Assembly: GCA_001599715.1 (NCBI GenBank)
Contig: BCHU01000014.1
Coordinates: 310,001-374,000, forward strand
Direction of reading: 5' to 3'
DNA from: Phaeotremella fagi
Taxonomy: Eukaryota; Basidiomycota; Tremellomycetes; Tremellales; Phaeotremellaceae
Length of the DNA stretch: 64,000 nucleotides
The notes under the pieces were generated by a model. The model saw only the letters and a list, made by a program, of their open reading frames with translations, was not told the origin of the DNA and ran no database searches. A program made the translations under genes and the position numbers. Positions 21,137 to 32,307 of this stretch are shown piece by piece (the first letter of the stretch is position 1; each line of letters opens with the position of its first letter).

Positions 21137-22782
21137 CTACGCGTTGGCCGCTTCGTAATATGCCTGTATGTTGTCAGTGGATATTCAAAAAGATGTGTAA
21201 CGAGATGGACTTACGGTGTATTCGTCGGGAGTCATCTCTTCCTCATCTTCATCAGTGATATCAGCCAAAGGTTTAGGGACACCTCCGACTAAAAATGAAA
21301 ATCAGATTGATTTGGCATTTGGCAAGTAAGAAAGTTGATAGTTACCCATGATCATTCTCACGCTGTCACCCTTATCACCATCTTCATCCACATCAACCCC
21401 GTCCATCTCGTCATCCTCTTCATCGTTCCCATCATCGTCGTCATCGTCCTGCTCAACAACGACAGGTTGGGGAGTATTGACGAAACTATTCAAACCACTT
21501 TCGTCCTCCTCTTCCTCTTCGTCATCATCGTCATCGTCAAGTGTAGCATAATGAGCTGCTAGCGCTGCATCGTCCAATTCCTTCTTTTCCACTTTGAGTG
21601 CAGTGGTGGAAGATACGTTAGTCGCTGATAGACCTAACGACGTAGCTGACCCAGTGACTGTTGAATGAGTGTGCCAAACCGGAAGTACATTTTGAGTTCT
21701 GAGATAATAAGATCAGTAGCCGAATCAGAGTTGAACGATAGAACCAATCGAACTGACCTCTGCTCCTCCGCCAAACGCTCTTTCTCCCTCCTCTCCTCCT
21801 CCTCACCCTCCCCACCAACCATAATCTGAATCTTCCTTTTCCCATCCCCAACAACCTCCCCACCCTCACCCCCTTCATCCCCAACAAAAGATTTAACGTT
21901 ATTAGCGATCCAAACGACGATATTCAAACTGGGCAACATGATCCCTTCGACCAATTTCAGAGCGTCCCTGATAGACGCCGTAGCTTCGTTGAACCTTTGC
22001 ATCATGTCTTGACTGCTTGTTTTGGAATTCGTGTCGTCGGGATCGGAGAATAGTTGGACACTTGGATCATGTTCTATTAGTTCTGATGAACAGTTTTCGC
22101 AGTGGAAGAGGTTTGTTTGTGGGGAGAAGAGATGTCCCATCTCGAGGGATTCGTAGGTTTTACCACAGTTTGGACAGATGTAACCACGATGACCGACTTC
22201 CTTTAAACGTGTCGTTATCAGTCAACATTTCGTCTTTAAAAGTAAGAACAATAGTCACCTGTTTGATACGATCATCAATACCTTTCCTCATCATAGCCAA
22301 ACGATATTTCACGACATTCGCAATCTCCCTATAATCGAGATACCAATATATCACATCGCGTAGTCGAAGTTCCGGTCGACCTTTATCATCAAGTTTTGTC
22401 GTTACTCCACTTCCACCTCCTTCTTTTCTTCTCCATTCCGGTACAGGTTGACGTTCTTTGTTGACGTACCTGGCCGAAATGTCAGATACGATGTTGAAAT
22501 GAATGGATGACCTTACCGCTTCACTAATCTGTGGACTGATAATGTACCTAGATATTTCCTTATCTCGTTTGAAGTTAACCCAACTGAGGTAGCTAGATCT
22601 GATTCTCGTATACTGTTCAAGGTCAGTGGACCTTCAACCTAGGTTGCAGTTGGTTCCACTTACGCCTCCTGTTGAATCAACAACTTTAACAACAAGATAT
22701 AAGGAGTATCATAGAATGCATAGGCGATTTGATAAACTAGATCATGAGCTAATCTGTTTATCTCATCTTGTGATAATTCCAT
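21137..22782 (-). CDS. TFA1: Transcription initiation factor IIE, alpha subunit
   Basis: Minus-strand multi-exon gene with ATG 22782 (MELSQDEINRLAHDLVYQIA); an extra tiny first exon from ATG 22886 (Met-Ser, then a GTGAGT donor) is possible. The N-terminal winged-helix shows IRESDLATSVGL, NEIRKYLGTLSVHRLVKR and LRDVIYWYLDYREIANVVKY. A zinc ribbon follows (YICPNCGKTY...FHCENCSSEL). Next come a helical segment, a charged EEEERREKERLAEEQR stretch and a very acidic tail (DDDDDEEEEEDESG). The last coding segment is EMTPDEYT plus AYYEAANA. Family knowledge: TFIIE alpha recruits and regulates TFIIH in the RNA polymerase II pre-initiation complex. The match along the whole length is good. Confidence 0.88.
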
Positions 22783-23087
22783 GTTCTTGATGGTATATTT
22801 GGTCCGAAGGTGGTAGCGTTGGGAAAGAGGCAGCTTAAGTATTCGTACTAAGTGAGGGGATCGCTTAAAAGAGGACTCACAGACATTGTGGCAGAACAGT
22901 ATGCCTCATCCATCCTACCAACCTTACAAGTAGTGAAGTCCTTTGTGAATCCTTCGTAAGTTGCCTTCTCCACTCTCAATGGAGCATACCGTACGAGTAC
23001 TGTAGTGGAATATCATTTCTTGTCTCCTTGCGTTCTTATCACTTCAACTTTCCCTTCTTCTCTACACTCCAGAGCCAAGCTAACAAA

Positions 23088-23726
23088 ATGTCAACTGCAA
23101 TCCCACTTGAATCAAAACTATTCGATACCGACGGCAACTACACCAAAACAGGCGGTATCAAAACTCTCAACGACGTCCTAAATGATCTCTACTGGAGAGC
23201 AAAATTAGCCGACTGCTACACAGCCCAAGAACTTACAGATGATATATTCAAAGATTTTGGCAAAAATCCGACATCTCTTCAAAGTCTTCGGCTACTTCTT
23301 GAAGATGCATCTCTACTTTGTGATTCTTTTAGGGACTCAAACATCCTTCTCATCATGGCTTCCCAAGTCAGATCTATCGAAAGTGATATGAGACTGTCTC
23401 TCAAGTAAGTCATATCATACAGTCCAAATTGATACTCCACGTAAACAACTTAAGCTCACACCATTCTTAGAATCGAAGAATTGGAGAAACAGAACTCAAA
23501 AGCTCGATCTCACTTATCAAATAACCCACCAACACACGATCCTGATCTGCAGTCTATGTACAGCCTCATAGACCAGTTAGAAGGTCAACCAAAGGGAGTT
23601 TTGGACTCAATCCATAATCTTCTTAAGACACAGTAAGTTCTTAACCAATGTTTCTTGTCTTATCAGCTGACCGGATTGGCTGACTTCTTTTCCAGAGTTG
23701 AGTCTGCTACGGACAAATCGTTGTGA
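23088..23726 (+). CDS. Family 2 paralog 1, unknown 169-residue protein
   Basis: Three exons: 23088-23404, 23471-23632 and 23696-23726, with both introns in phase 2. The start MSTAIPLESKLFDTDGNYTK matches the N-terminal pattern of the two genes downstream (large-hydrophobic, F, D/N, x, D, then Y/F-T/S), followed by IKTLNDVLNDL. Exon 2 ends in a helix-like block, MYSLIDQLEGQPKGVLDSI, equivalent to LIDRL...LDACY and LIDQL...LLETT in the others. Exon 3 encodes only about 10 residues. There is no signal peptide, membrane segment or known domain. The protein looks mainly helical. Function unknown; it is probably cytosolic or nuclear. Confidence 0.65.
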
Positions 23727-24127
23727 AAGGAGTGGAACAAAGTGTTGTAGTGAGATAACGTGTATGGATGATATGCTGTAGGAAGGGAGAGATGCAAATA
23801 CTGTACCTACAATCACATCCATGTTCATCTGCCGATACCCTCCAGCCTTATACCGATTAAAGACTGAACATCATCAGGTCTGCGAAGACGTACAGTACCG
23901 TTCACAAATGAAGCTATTAAATCAAGAAGTGCCCATTCCCAGAAAATGCCGCCAAATGTCTTTGAGAGACTTCTGCATAATAATTTGATTAGACCAGGTG
24001 AACATGTTATCCTTTGACAATATTTCTTCTTTTCAACAACGACTCCCCCTCGTCTTTAAAGCAGTTTACTGAATTCGTTTCTTGTTGATTCATTCTATTA
24101 CTACTCCACAAAGTACAAAGTTCAAAC
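23727..24127. other. Intergenic region between family 2 paralogs 1 and 2
   Basis: No supported gene. It carries ATACTGTACC (about 23800) and GTACAGTACC (about 23891), a motif type that recurs after the other two family members. The 3' end is pyrimidine-rich before the next start. Confidence 0.4.
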
Positions 24128-24759
24128 ATGTCATACCATCTCAATCCGTCTAATCGCTTTTTCGATAAAGACTTCAAATACACAAGGTCCGAGTCAGAAG
24201 CTACTCAGACACTAAACGATTTCTTCAAATATCTCGAGAATGGAGCGTCAAACACTCTCACCCGCAAAGCAAGGCAATCAGTTACCCAATTACTCGGCGG
24301 TTATCGCAGTAATTCTGAAGAGACTATTGATTCTCTCTGTGAAAAACTTTTAGCGGTAACTGTAATGTACGACCTCAGAGACGCTATCACTATTCTCACG
24401 ATGGCGTACAAGTTGAAAGAGATCCAAAAAGCTGTCCTTCTTGATAGGTAAATTAATATTTCTATGATACTGTATCTCAAATTGATTTTTTCGGCTGATA
24501 TTTTCGTTGACAGTATCAACGACTTGAAAATCCAATCAAAATCTTATTCACCGTCAACCCCAGCCCAAACTCAGTACTCAAACTACCGGTCGATGCATAA
24601 ACTCATCGATCGACTAGTAGAGCTCAAAGAAACAGAAGTGTTGGACGCGTGCTATACTCTTATCAAAAGACCGTGAGTTCCGAATTCAAATTTCCAGCAT
24701 TCTCGAAAATGCAAGGTAGTTAAGTTGTTGTACATAGATTCAAATCTGTCGCCAAATAG
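24128..24759 (+). CDS. Family 2 paralog 2, unknown 166-residue protein
   Basis: Three exons: 24128-24447, 24514-24672 and 24738-24759, again with two phase 2 introns. The N-terminal pattern is NRFFDKDFKYTRSESEATQ followed by TLNDFFKYLENG, matching the TLNDV/TLEDV block of the neighbours. A Leu-rich helical middle follows (LCEKLLAVTVMYDL, ILTMAYKLKEIQKAV). Exon 2 carries the shared block SMHKLIDRLVELKETEVLDA. Exon 3 adds the short basic tail FKSVAK. Exons 1 and 2 together have 479 nt, as in both paralogs, although the intron position shifts by a few codons. No known domain recognised. Confidence 0.65.
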
Positions 24760-25341
24760 CTCCACACTCAGAAAGAGAATCGTGAAGGAAATTATTTCGC
24801 AAAGGAAGGTGATGGGCGTATATACGTACTCGTACAGTTAATTGTAATGTAAGGGATGAAGAAGACTTTCTATGTTGTGTCTCTTCATACTGTACGAAGA
24901 CTTGTTGATTCTTTGAAAGGATCGACGAGGCGCTCAAAGTGCCACTCTCCTCAGGTAATGGAGATGATTCATTGTTTGGGAACAAGACATATTCACTATA
25001 ATGGTTATAATTCGAGAGATGGAGTAGTGAGGCCGTTTCACAGGCAGGCAAGTACAGTAATCGTACTGTATGTTCCAATTTGAACATAATGATCACCTGT
25101 CCTAATCATCTTCTCCCTATCTTTTAAAATTCTACGTACCAAAAGAATTTTCCCTTTCAAATTGCAAACGTCACTCTGTACGTTGCAGCAGTAAACCTTT
25201 GTCTGTACCATTCAACCTCCTTTATGAGCGCCCCATCACATTCTGTATTCTAATTTATAACGAATCGAGCTCCCCACGAATTCCCTGTTTTAACACTCAC
25301 CCATTCTCAGTTCAAGAACCCAAGTAATTCAAACCAAGAGA
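24760..25341. other. Intergenic region between family 2 paralogs 2 and 3
   Basis: 582 bases without a supported gene. GTACAG/CTGTAC-type words occur near 24833, 24888, 25050 and 25063, the last two forming an imperfect inverted pair. Small open frames on both strands (24740-25096) look like chance. Confidence 0.4.
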
Positions 25342-26013
25342 ATGCCCTACCCAATCACTCTTACATCACTATCATTTAATGAAGATCTCCAATTCTCCAA
25401 GACAAACGGCACAAAAACACTTGAAGACGTCTTCCTGGAGCTCACCTCAAACTCCGAGAAAGACCTCAACTTAAGTTACAGAGCACTCTTGAAGATTCGC
25501 TCACTTTTCTTTGATCAATTCGAAATAAAGGAAAATGATACCGCACCTCTGAAGAGTTTGGCTTCGGAACTCCTGAGCAGTATTGATGATTTTGTAGTAG
25601 ACGATGATAAATTTGCTCTGCGATCTATGGCGTACTTTTTCCATCAAATCTCCTATGATATCCAGAAATACATGTAAGTATCTTTAACTATCATGATGAC
25701 CGAAATAGTTGTCTCGTCCCAATTTTAACGAAGGATTCTGACTGATACCGTATTTGATCACAGAAACGAAGAAGAAGTACTCACAAACAAGAGTCAACCT
25801 CAAAAGGTAACACAAGCCTCTCTCGAACCTCTTCACGAACTCATCGATCAACTGGGTGATCTACAGCAACCCGCTCTACTCGAGACAACCGAAAAGTTCT
25901 TGAAATCCCAGTGAGTTTTCTCCGCACACGGTGTCTTCTGAACATTTAAACTCATTGACTTGTTTCAAAGGATTCACACTGCGAGATCTCAAAGCGCCAC
26001 ATCTGGCGAATAA
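25342..26013 (+). CDS. Family 2 paralog 3, unknown 173-residue protein
   Basis: Three exons: 25342-25673, 25764-25910 and 25971-26013, both introns in phase 2. The N-terminus MPYPITLTSLSFNEDLQFSK has the same F-N/D-x-D...F/Y-S/T pattern, then KTLEDVFLELTSN. The middle is helical and acidic (LASELLSSIDDFVVDDD). Exon 2 contains SLEPLHELIDQLGDLQQPAL, matching the LID-L blocks of its neighbours. Exon 3 gives a short polar tail (TARSQSATSGE). The end is TAA 26011-26013. It is convergent with the SCY1-like gene, with 143 bp between stops. Function unknown. Confidence 0.65.
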
Positions 26014-26156
26014 GTGTAGTTGTTTGGCGAGGTCTGGGGATGGTAGACAGATGGCAAAATTGTATTGCGGTTTATGTTATATACACGAGAGATGAATGAA
26101 AGATACCGCGCACTGAACAAGAAAGTACTGTACATCCGTACGTTACATAAGATATA

Positions 26157-29100
26157 CTACTTCAGTGGATCGAAATCTCCCCAATCCTGTTTGACCGTTC
26201 CATTCCCACCACCCCAAGCAGGTTTACTAGCAGCCGTAGGCTGCATTAAACCAGGTGACCACCCCGGTGGAGGTTTAACAGCCGGAGCAACTGGTTTCGG
26301 TTGTATAGATGGAGTAGGTTGTAGTGTACTTTGAGGTGGCGAGAACGTATACGAAGGTCGAATTGGTTTTATCGGCTGTATTGGAGCAATGGGAGCTTGG
26401 GAAGGTAGAGTTAACGAGTAGTTTGGTCCATTGTTGGATTTCGATGTTAGTAGGGTAGGACGAATAGAAGTTTGTGGTTGCATGGATGGAATCGGTTGTA
26501 TAGGGTTCGCAGGTAGAGTATACGAAGGGAATGGAGGTATCGTAGATGTTGGAGCATCTCCGAATGCAGCGGAGTTGAACGCTGTTGAGGGTATTGTTCT
26601 TGCTTTCAACTTCGATGAACCGCCCGTACGAGCAGGTGACAGGGTTGAGGTCGTTGGCATTGGTGAAGGAGGGAAAGAGGTTGGGAAACTTGAAGTACTT
26701 GCTGAAGCCAGATTCAGAGCAGGTGCAAAAGATTGAGCCTGTTTATTGGTCAGCATCTTCCTACTATACGTCGGTTTAATGCGCTCACCAATGAATTATC
26801 CAAGTCACCGCCGTCTGCCCAGCCACTCTCAGACCAAGGATCAGAAATACTTTGAGCTGGTAAATTTGATTGACCTTTCACCAAAGTCTCAAAGTCAACC
26901 TCTCCACCTTGGGCATTTCCATTGAAATCATTTCCGTTCGCGAAACCATTGGTAGCATTAGAAGTTTGAGCTTCGATTCGACGAACATCTCTTAGATGTT
27001 GTGAATGTTCAGCTTCTACCCTTGCTCCAAGTGATTTGATTACAGTCATGAACTTGGTGAATTGATCCGCGTTGAGTACTGTTACGTGTCAAAAACTTAA
27101 TTCGGTAATTGTTCCACGACTCACAAGGTCCCATCGACATAGCCCATAATTGAGGAAGCACCAAGGAAGCCACGGCCTCTCGATCGACTTTAGCACCCAT
27201 TGCCTCATGAACGCCCAGAGTGGCCATCTGATATAAGATCAACACATAGCCAACATGGTATGGGAATGGAGATACTCACCATCACAGCCGGCTCTTTCGT
27301 TTTGATCTTTGCCAGTAAAGGGACAAGTTTTGTCGTCAAAGTCGACTGAAACCTGTGTTAGGGCCGTCCCAGGAAATCAAAATTTACGTACTTTGTCGAG
27401 AATTTTTACCATCGCCTGGAAACAATCTAGCGTATCAACCTTAACACTCAAGATACGAGTTCTAGTGAACAGAATCTAGGATTACTGATCAGTAGAAGTA
27501 GCTTCGCCATCAAGGGCAGGACATACAGCGACCTTGACTAGCAAAACATTCTGCACCGTTCCGTAATCTAAAATTTCACAAAGATGGGGCACAGTCTTCA
27601 ATACTTTCTCCTGCACAGGTAGATGCTCGGATTCTAACGAGTTGTAGATTAACGGCATGACGTCTGAAATGAAAGTCAGCTTATTTCCAATTAGGTTAAG
27701 CTCACTCTCTCTGAAGAGTTGAGGGGAAGTCTTCTCCTCAAACAACGAAAGATGTTCAAGTAACGCTAAATGAGGAGTCAAGATTCAATTGGTACGAAGT
27801 GAAGGATAGACATACTGAGCATATTTTGAGGTGGATCAGTGAGGATGAAGAGAGGTTGTAATTTGGGTAAAACGACAGCGAACTCCTCTTTGGTCAGAGT
27901 CTTTGAAATGTAAAAGACGTTAGGTAGAATGAACGGTAAAAGATATGGGTCTTTCATCTGAAGAATTCATGTCAATCATCATGATTTCATCGATATTAAA
28001 CAACATACCTCCTCCAAAAGACTCAGTAAAACTTTGCCTTTCCGTAATCTATCAGAAAATCCTGGTAACACCCTAACCAAACCTCTGAGGAACGTAGCTT
28101 TCTCTTCTCGTGGTTTGGAAGCGAAAGTCGTGGGATCAAGGAAATTCAGCGTCGAGATTGCCAGGGATGAAAAGAATGGGTGAGATGGGAGCGATGCGAG
28201 ACTGAGTCTCGTTGATGGAAGTCTTGTCAGTAAACGAGGAAGAAGATCTATTGATGATAAGTACTTTTCCTTAATGACAAGAGTCAACAAGACATACCTT
28301 TCAGTTCTGCACTGCATCTATCCCACTTTGATCCATTAGCCCATTCTCTTCGGACCAACGAATTCTCTGCGTGATCCCGTAAACTCTGCATTGAGCCTTG
28401 ATTACGGAATGGCGGTTTACCACCCATATGCACAGCGTATAACACACATCCAAGCGAGTAAAGATCGTTGGAGGGTGTAAGTGTAGAGTCGAGAGCGTAT
28501 TCAGGAGCTTTTCTTGAGATCAATAACCTATACTTCAAAAGCGGTTGTCCACGTACCTAAGTAATCTAACTTCCATTGAACTTGGGGTGGTAGACGAGGT
28601 TCGATCTCAGGATAAACATATTTCGTAGCAGTTCCATCAGGTTGGACTAGTGGAGTTGTCAAATTCAATCCAGATAACTTCCAATCTCCCTTTCAAGGTA
28701 TCAGTGTCTAATCCCCCAAACGCAACTCCTACCCACCTTGGCATTGATCAAAATAGCGTCAGGTGAAAGATTGAGATGAACCATCTTAGCTTGTTGATGT
28801 AAAAAAGCTAATCCTTTTGCGATTTGTAAAACGCCTTTCTGTATTTCGACCTCATCCAAATCAACTTCGCCTGTTGGTTCTCGTCCTGGAGGTGGTCGTG
28901 TGCTTCCGTTACTGCGCTTACTACCCGCCGAAGCTGCATTTAAAACATTACCCAGTGAAGAGGTTACGAGTTCTGTCACAAACGTCAACTCTGATCTAGT
29001 GTCTTCCAGTGGTTCCACCATATGCAAGATATCTGGATGTCTAAGACGGGATAGAGAAGCTGCCTATCATTCGATGTCAGCTACCAAAATCATAGCTGTA

Positions 29101-29436
29101 ACTGCAATCACCACCACTCACTTCCTTTTTCAACTGTTCCAAAACCCATTCTTTACCCTGTAAACTAGTACGACCAGCACCGTCCATCTTGACACCATCT
29201 AAAATCTTCTTCTCAAATATCCAAACACTGACATCCTTTCCAGTAGTTTTATGCGTAGCTCCCAAAACTTTCCATAAACCGACGTTGAAACTCTTGGTGT
29301 AGGGCTGCGAAGATGAACTGGCTGTTGAGGTTGAGGGAATGTTGGTTTGTGAGGATGAAGGTGATGGACCAGAATTGTGGAGGTTGTAGGCGGCTAGAGA
29401 TGATGATTTGAAGAGATTGCTAGCTACTGCGAACAT
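26157..29436 (-). CDS. SCY1-like pseudokinase (SCYL2/Scy1 family)
   Basis: Minus-strand multi-exon gene with ATG 29436 (MFAVASNLFKSSSLAAYNLH). The N-terminal kinase-like domain lacks key residues: the catalytic loop reads MVHLNLSPDAILIN with Asn in place of the HRD aspartate, and the DFG position reads LSGLNL. It is therefore a pseudokinase. Helical repeats follow (FLRGLVRVLPGFSDRLRKGK, VLPKLQPLFILTDPPQNML, LESEHLPVQEKVLKTVPHL, TKLVPLLAKIKTKEPAVMMA). The disordered C-terminus carries PPPGWSP and ends WGDFDPLK, a possible clathrin or adaptor-type motif. Family knowledge: SCY1-like proteins act in clathrin- and COPI-linked traffic. Length and repeat order fit the family. Confidence 0.82.
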
Positions 29437-29706
29437 CTTGTGTGAGAGCTTTTTTGAGTTGTTCTGCAGTTAGCAATAGCTACGAGTTGGTGGACCTATC
29501 TCCTTGGATATACTGTGGTTATAAGGATATGGAGACAGACAATCAAATAAAAGAAGTACAAATGATAAAGTGTGAACTGTGCATGTCCCAATTATTTACT
29601 TCGCGTTTGTTGTTCAATTCAAAAGGTGGCGTCGAGGCATTCGACAATGACACAAGTTGATATCAAATTCAATATAGCTATGCATTCTACCTGAGCAAAC
29701 ATGAAT

Positions 29707-31491
29707 CTACACAGAGTCAACAGCATCACTAGCCGTCGATACACCCTCATCAAGCATCACCACCTTGTTTCGTTCTCGCTCTTCGTCTTGCGCTTGTCCA
29801 ACCCTCACCTCAACCCCTCGTAACATATCATTCGCCACTAAGAAACGTATAGTCTGTGTCAACTGTGACAAGGTATTTTGAATTGGGTTCGCGAGTAGCT
29901 GTTGTTCTAATCAGTACAGTGTAACTCCAATGGGATCCCTCAACAACTCACCGAACCAAGCATACTAGGTTTCTGGTAGGTGTTGGATGTCTTGATGGGT
30001 GGTTGTCGGGGTGCTTTACGTTTATCAGGTGTTATCCGAGACTGAAGATCGTTGTCAGCTATATCGATAACAAACACGAATGTCAGCTTACTTCATGTAC
30101 ATATATGCACTTGTCACCAGCTCGACAATTCCCATATTGAGCGAATGAACGACAAATACCAGGTGAGGGCACTGGCTTTTTCTCCTCGACCGCCTTCACT
30201 TCTGTTTTCGTCTTTTCCTGTATCGCATTTCCAGAATCTGACGAGCTTTCCGTATCCGAGGAGTCTGAGGTTGTTGAGCTCGAATCTGAGTCTGAATCTG
30301 AATCTGACCCAGAAGAGCTATCATCATCTGTACCAGAGGTTTCGTAATCTCCCAAAACAGCCAAACCATCGGCAGGTTTCGCACTCGTTTCCACATTGTC
30401 GACAACTTCTGCGCGTTCTTTAAGACCGGAAGATCCTTCCACTTGATTCCATCCTCCATCTCGCGTTCTACCATGCCCACGATCTCGCCCACGTCCCCGT
30501 CCTCGTCCTCGTCCACGCACTCTTTCTCCCCTTCTTCCACGACCTTTATCATTCGAAGCTTCGGTCTCAACTTCTGGTCGACCCCAATCTTCAGCTAGAG
30601 CAGCAGGATCATTACGACGACGATTTGATTTCCCATGTTTACCCCCGTTCCTTCTGTCTTTGGCGTTAGGGTTCTCCCCTCTAGCAATAGCTGCAGCTCT
30701 TTCTTTCTCTTTCTCAGCAATTCGTTGTATAGACGGCCAATGTGCTCGTCTGTCCGCTATCCATTTAGCTATATCCTCTTCAGTTCTTAAAGTAATATTC
30801 GTTCCAACGATCGGAGGTGGCGGTCTAGATCAAAGTGTGAGAAATAGATCGAGATAGAATTGTAACCAACTTGCCCTTTATGGTTTGCATATTTTTCCTC
30901 TTCTTCCGATCTCTCTATCTGCTTACCATTCGGAAATATCAAATGTCTATCACCTTCATGTATCGTAACCTGTTCCCCGGGACCTGTGAATTTACAACCA
31001 GGCTGTGAACAATTCCTCCAAGCTCCTGCCCAAGATCCGGAATTCTGTTGTTGATAGGATGTATTTCTTGAGCGTTTATTTTGAGGAGGTACAGGCTGAG
31101 ATTGTGGTTGGACAGGTTGATTATATTGAGATGCTTGATAAGGATAACCACCAGATACATTAGGGGCGGCATAACTGTTAAACAGAGATTGACCATAGCT
31201 TTGAACGGGATAGGTTCCTAAACCATAGCCATAAGCGAATGCAGGGTTATAGTAACCACCCGAAAGATTTGGTTGAATTGGGTATCCTTGGACTGGATAC
31301 TGAGGATAAAATGCAGGTTGTTGGACATAAGGTGTCTGTTGCTGATATTGACTATACGATGAATTGTGATTCGACGATGATGGTAATGGTCTCTTCGCTG
31401 GTCTCGATGGCCCAGCTTCTGGTTGAGCTGCAAAGGTGGGTTTCGCTGGGAGAGAAGGATTGGGTGGGAGAGGGAATCTGTCGGAGCCCAT
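29707..31491 (-). CDS. NUFIP1-like snoRNP assembly factor with CCCH zinc finger
   Basis: Minus-strand gene from ATG 31491 (MGSDRFPLPPNPSLPAKP) to TAG 29707-29709, with several introns. A long Gln/Tyr/Pro-rich N-terminus precedes a C2H2-like element (NCSQPGCKFTG...IHEGDRH) and the NUFIP1-type segment PPPPIVGTNITLRTEEDIAK followed by WIADRRAHWPS. Basic Arg/Gly repeats (RGRGRGRGRGRDRG) and an acidic Ser/Asp run come next, then a CCCH finger with spacing C-x8-C-x5-C-x3-H (CRSFAQYGNCRAGDKCIYVH). Family knowledge: NUFIP1 (Rsa1 in yeast) scaffolds box C/D snoRNP assembly with R2TP. The name rests on the short conserved segment, so it is likely but not certain. Confidence 0.72.
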
Positions 31492-31742
31492 CTTTCAAGT
31501 CCTAACCTGTCTTTTTTTCCCTTTCCAGCTTGATATCTTATAATGCGTTGTATGTGTTTGTTCAGATAGATTGGACCAAAATATTGGCCATCAACGTACT
31601 TTGTAACTGATGAATTGAAAACAACTTCTTGATCACGTGACCTGAAATCATCGAGATTTCAAGCTAGTTTAAGCTAAATCAATCGTTTTACTCTTATAGA
31701 AATCCTACATCACCTGGTCAATAATCACCAGCACAACACAAA
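31492..31742. promoter_or_regulatory. Bidirectional promoter with TCACGTGA palindrome
   Basis: The 251 bases between the divergent starts of the NUFIP1-like gene and CMC1 contain the palindrome TCACGTGA at 31633-31640. This is an E-box core bound in fungi by Cbf1-type bHLH factors. Shared regulation of the two genes is inferred. Confidence 0.5.
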
Positions 31743-32176
31743 ATGGAAGCACTTTCGCGGAGAGAAGAAAATGAAGTCATGGCATCAGCAAAGACGAAGG
31801 CTTTGAAGCAATGTGATGATGTTGTAAAAGGTAAAGAACCTTCGTCATGGATTATCAAAATACTGATCCCCTCACCTCCAGATTTCGCAGATTGCGCTAC
31901 AGGTAGAACCTTCACAGTAACGTTCGTCTGTCGAACACCACTCAAACTTATGCAAGATTGTGTGAGGTCACAGTGAGTTCTTTCGCTCTCAATCCGAAGT
32001 TGATCTCAATTTAACCATTCGATGAATGGTAGTATGACGGAAGATAAATTGGACGCCATGAAATTGGAATATATCTCGTCTCGATCTGAAAAAGGTAGAC
32101 AGGCTGTTGAAGCACTCAGAGCAAGTCGAATGGAGAGGATACATGGGAGTGGTCAAGGCGAACGGATACGGTCTTA
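31743..32176 (+). CDS. CMC1: CMC1-like mitochondrial twin CX9C protein
   Basis: Three-exon gene for a protein of about 105 residues starting MEALSRREENEVMASAKT. Splicing joins VVK to DFADC and produces two CX9C motifs: CDDVVKDFADC and CRTPLKLMQDC. This twin CX9C pair is the signature of Mia40-dependent intermembrane-space proteins. FVCRTP and ALKQCDD fit the Cmc1/Cmc2 family, which acts in copper delivery and cytochrome c oxidase assembly. The C-terminus is basic (RASRMERIHGSGQGERIRS). There is no cleavable presequence, as expected for this class. Both introns are short with GTAAAG and GTGAGT donors. The stop is TAA 32174-32176. Confidence 0.85.
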
Positions 32177-32307
32177 ACGAAACGAAAAGGACATATAGAA
32201 TGTAGAGTAAGAGAAATTCATGTATAACGAGACACTATTCAATATCAACTAGCTCACTACAGTTATCGACTTATGATTATCTCTAGGATTAAGCCTTATC
32301 ATCACTC

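Noticed and set aside
21335..21562. Plus-strand frames opposite the acidic tail of TFIIE alpha
   Set aside because: They are shadows of a GAA/GAT-rich coding stretch on the other strand.
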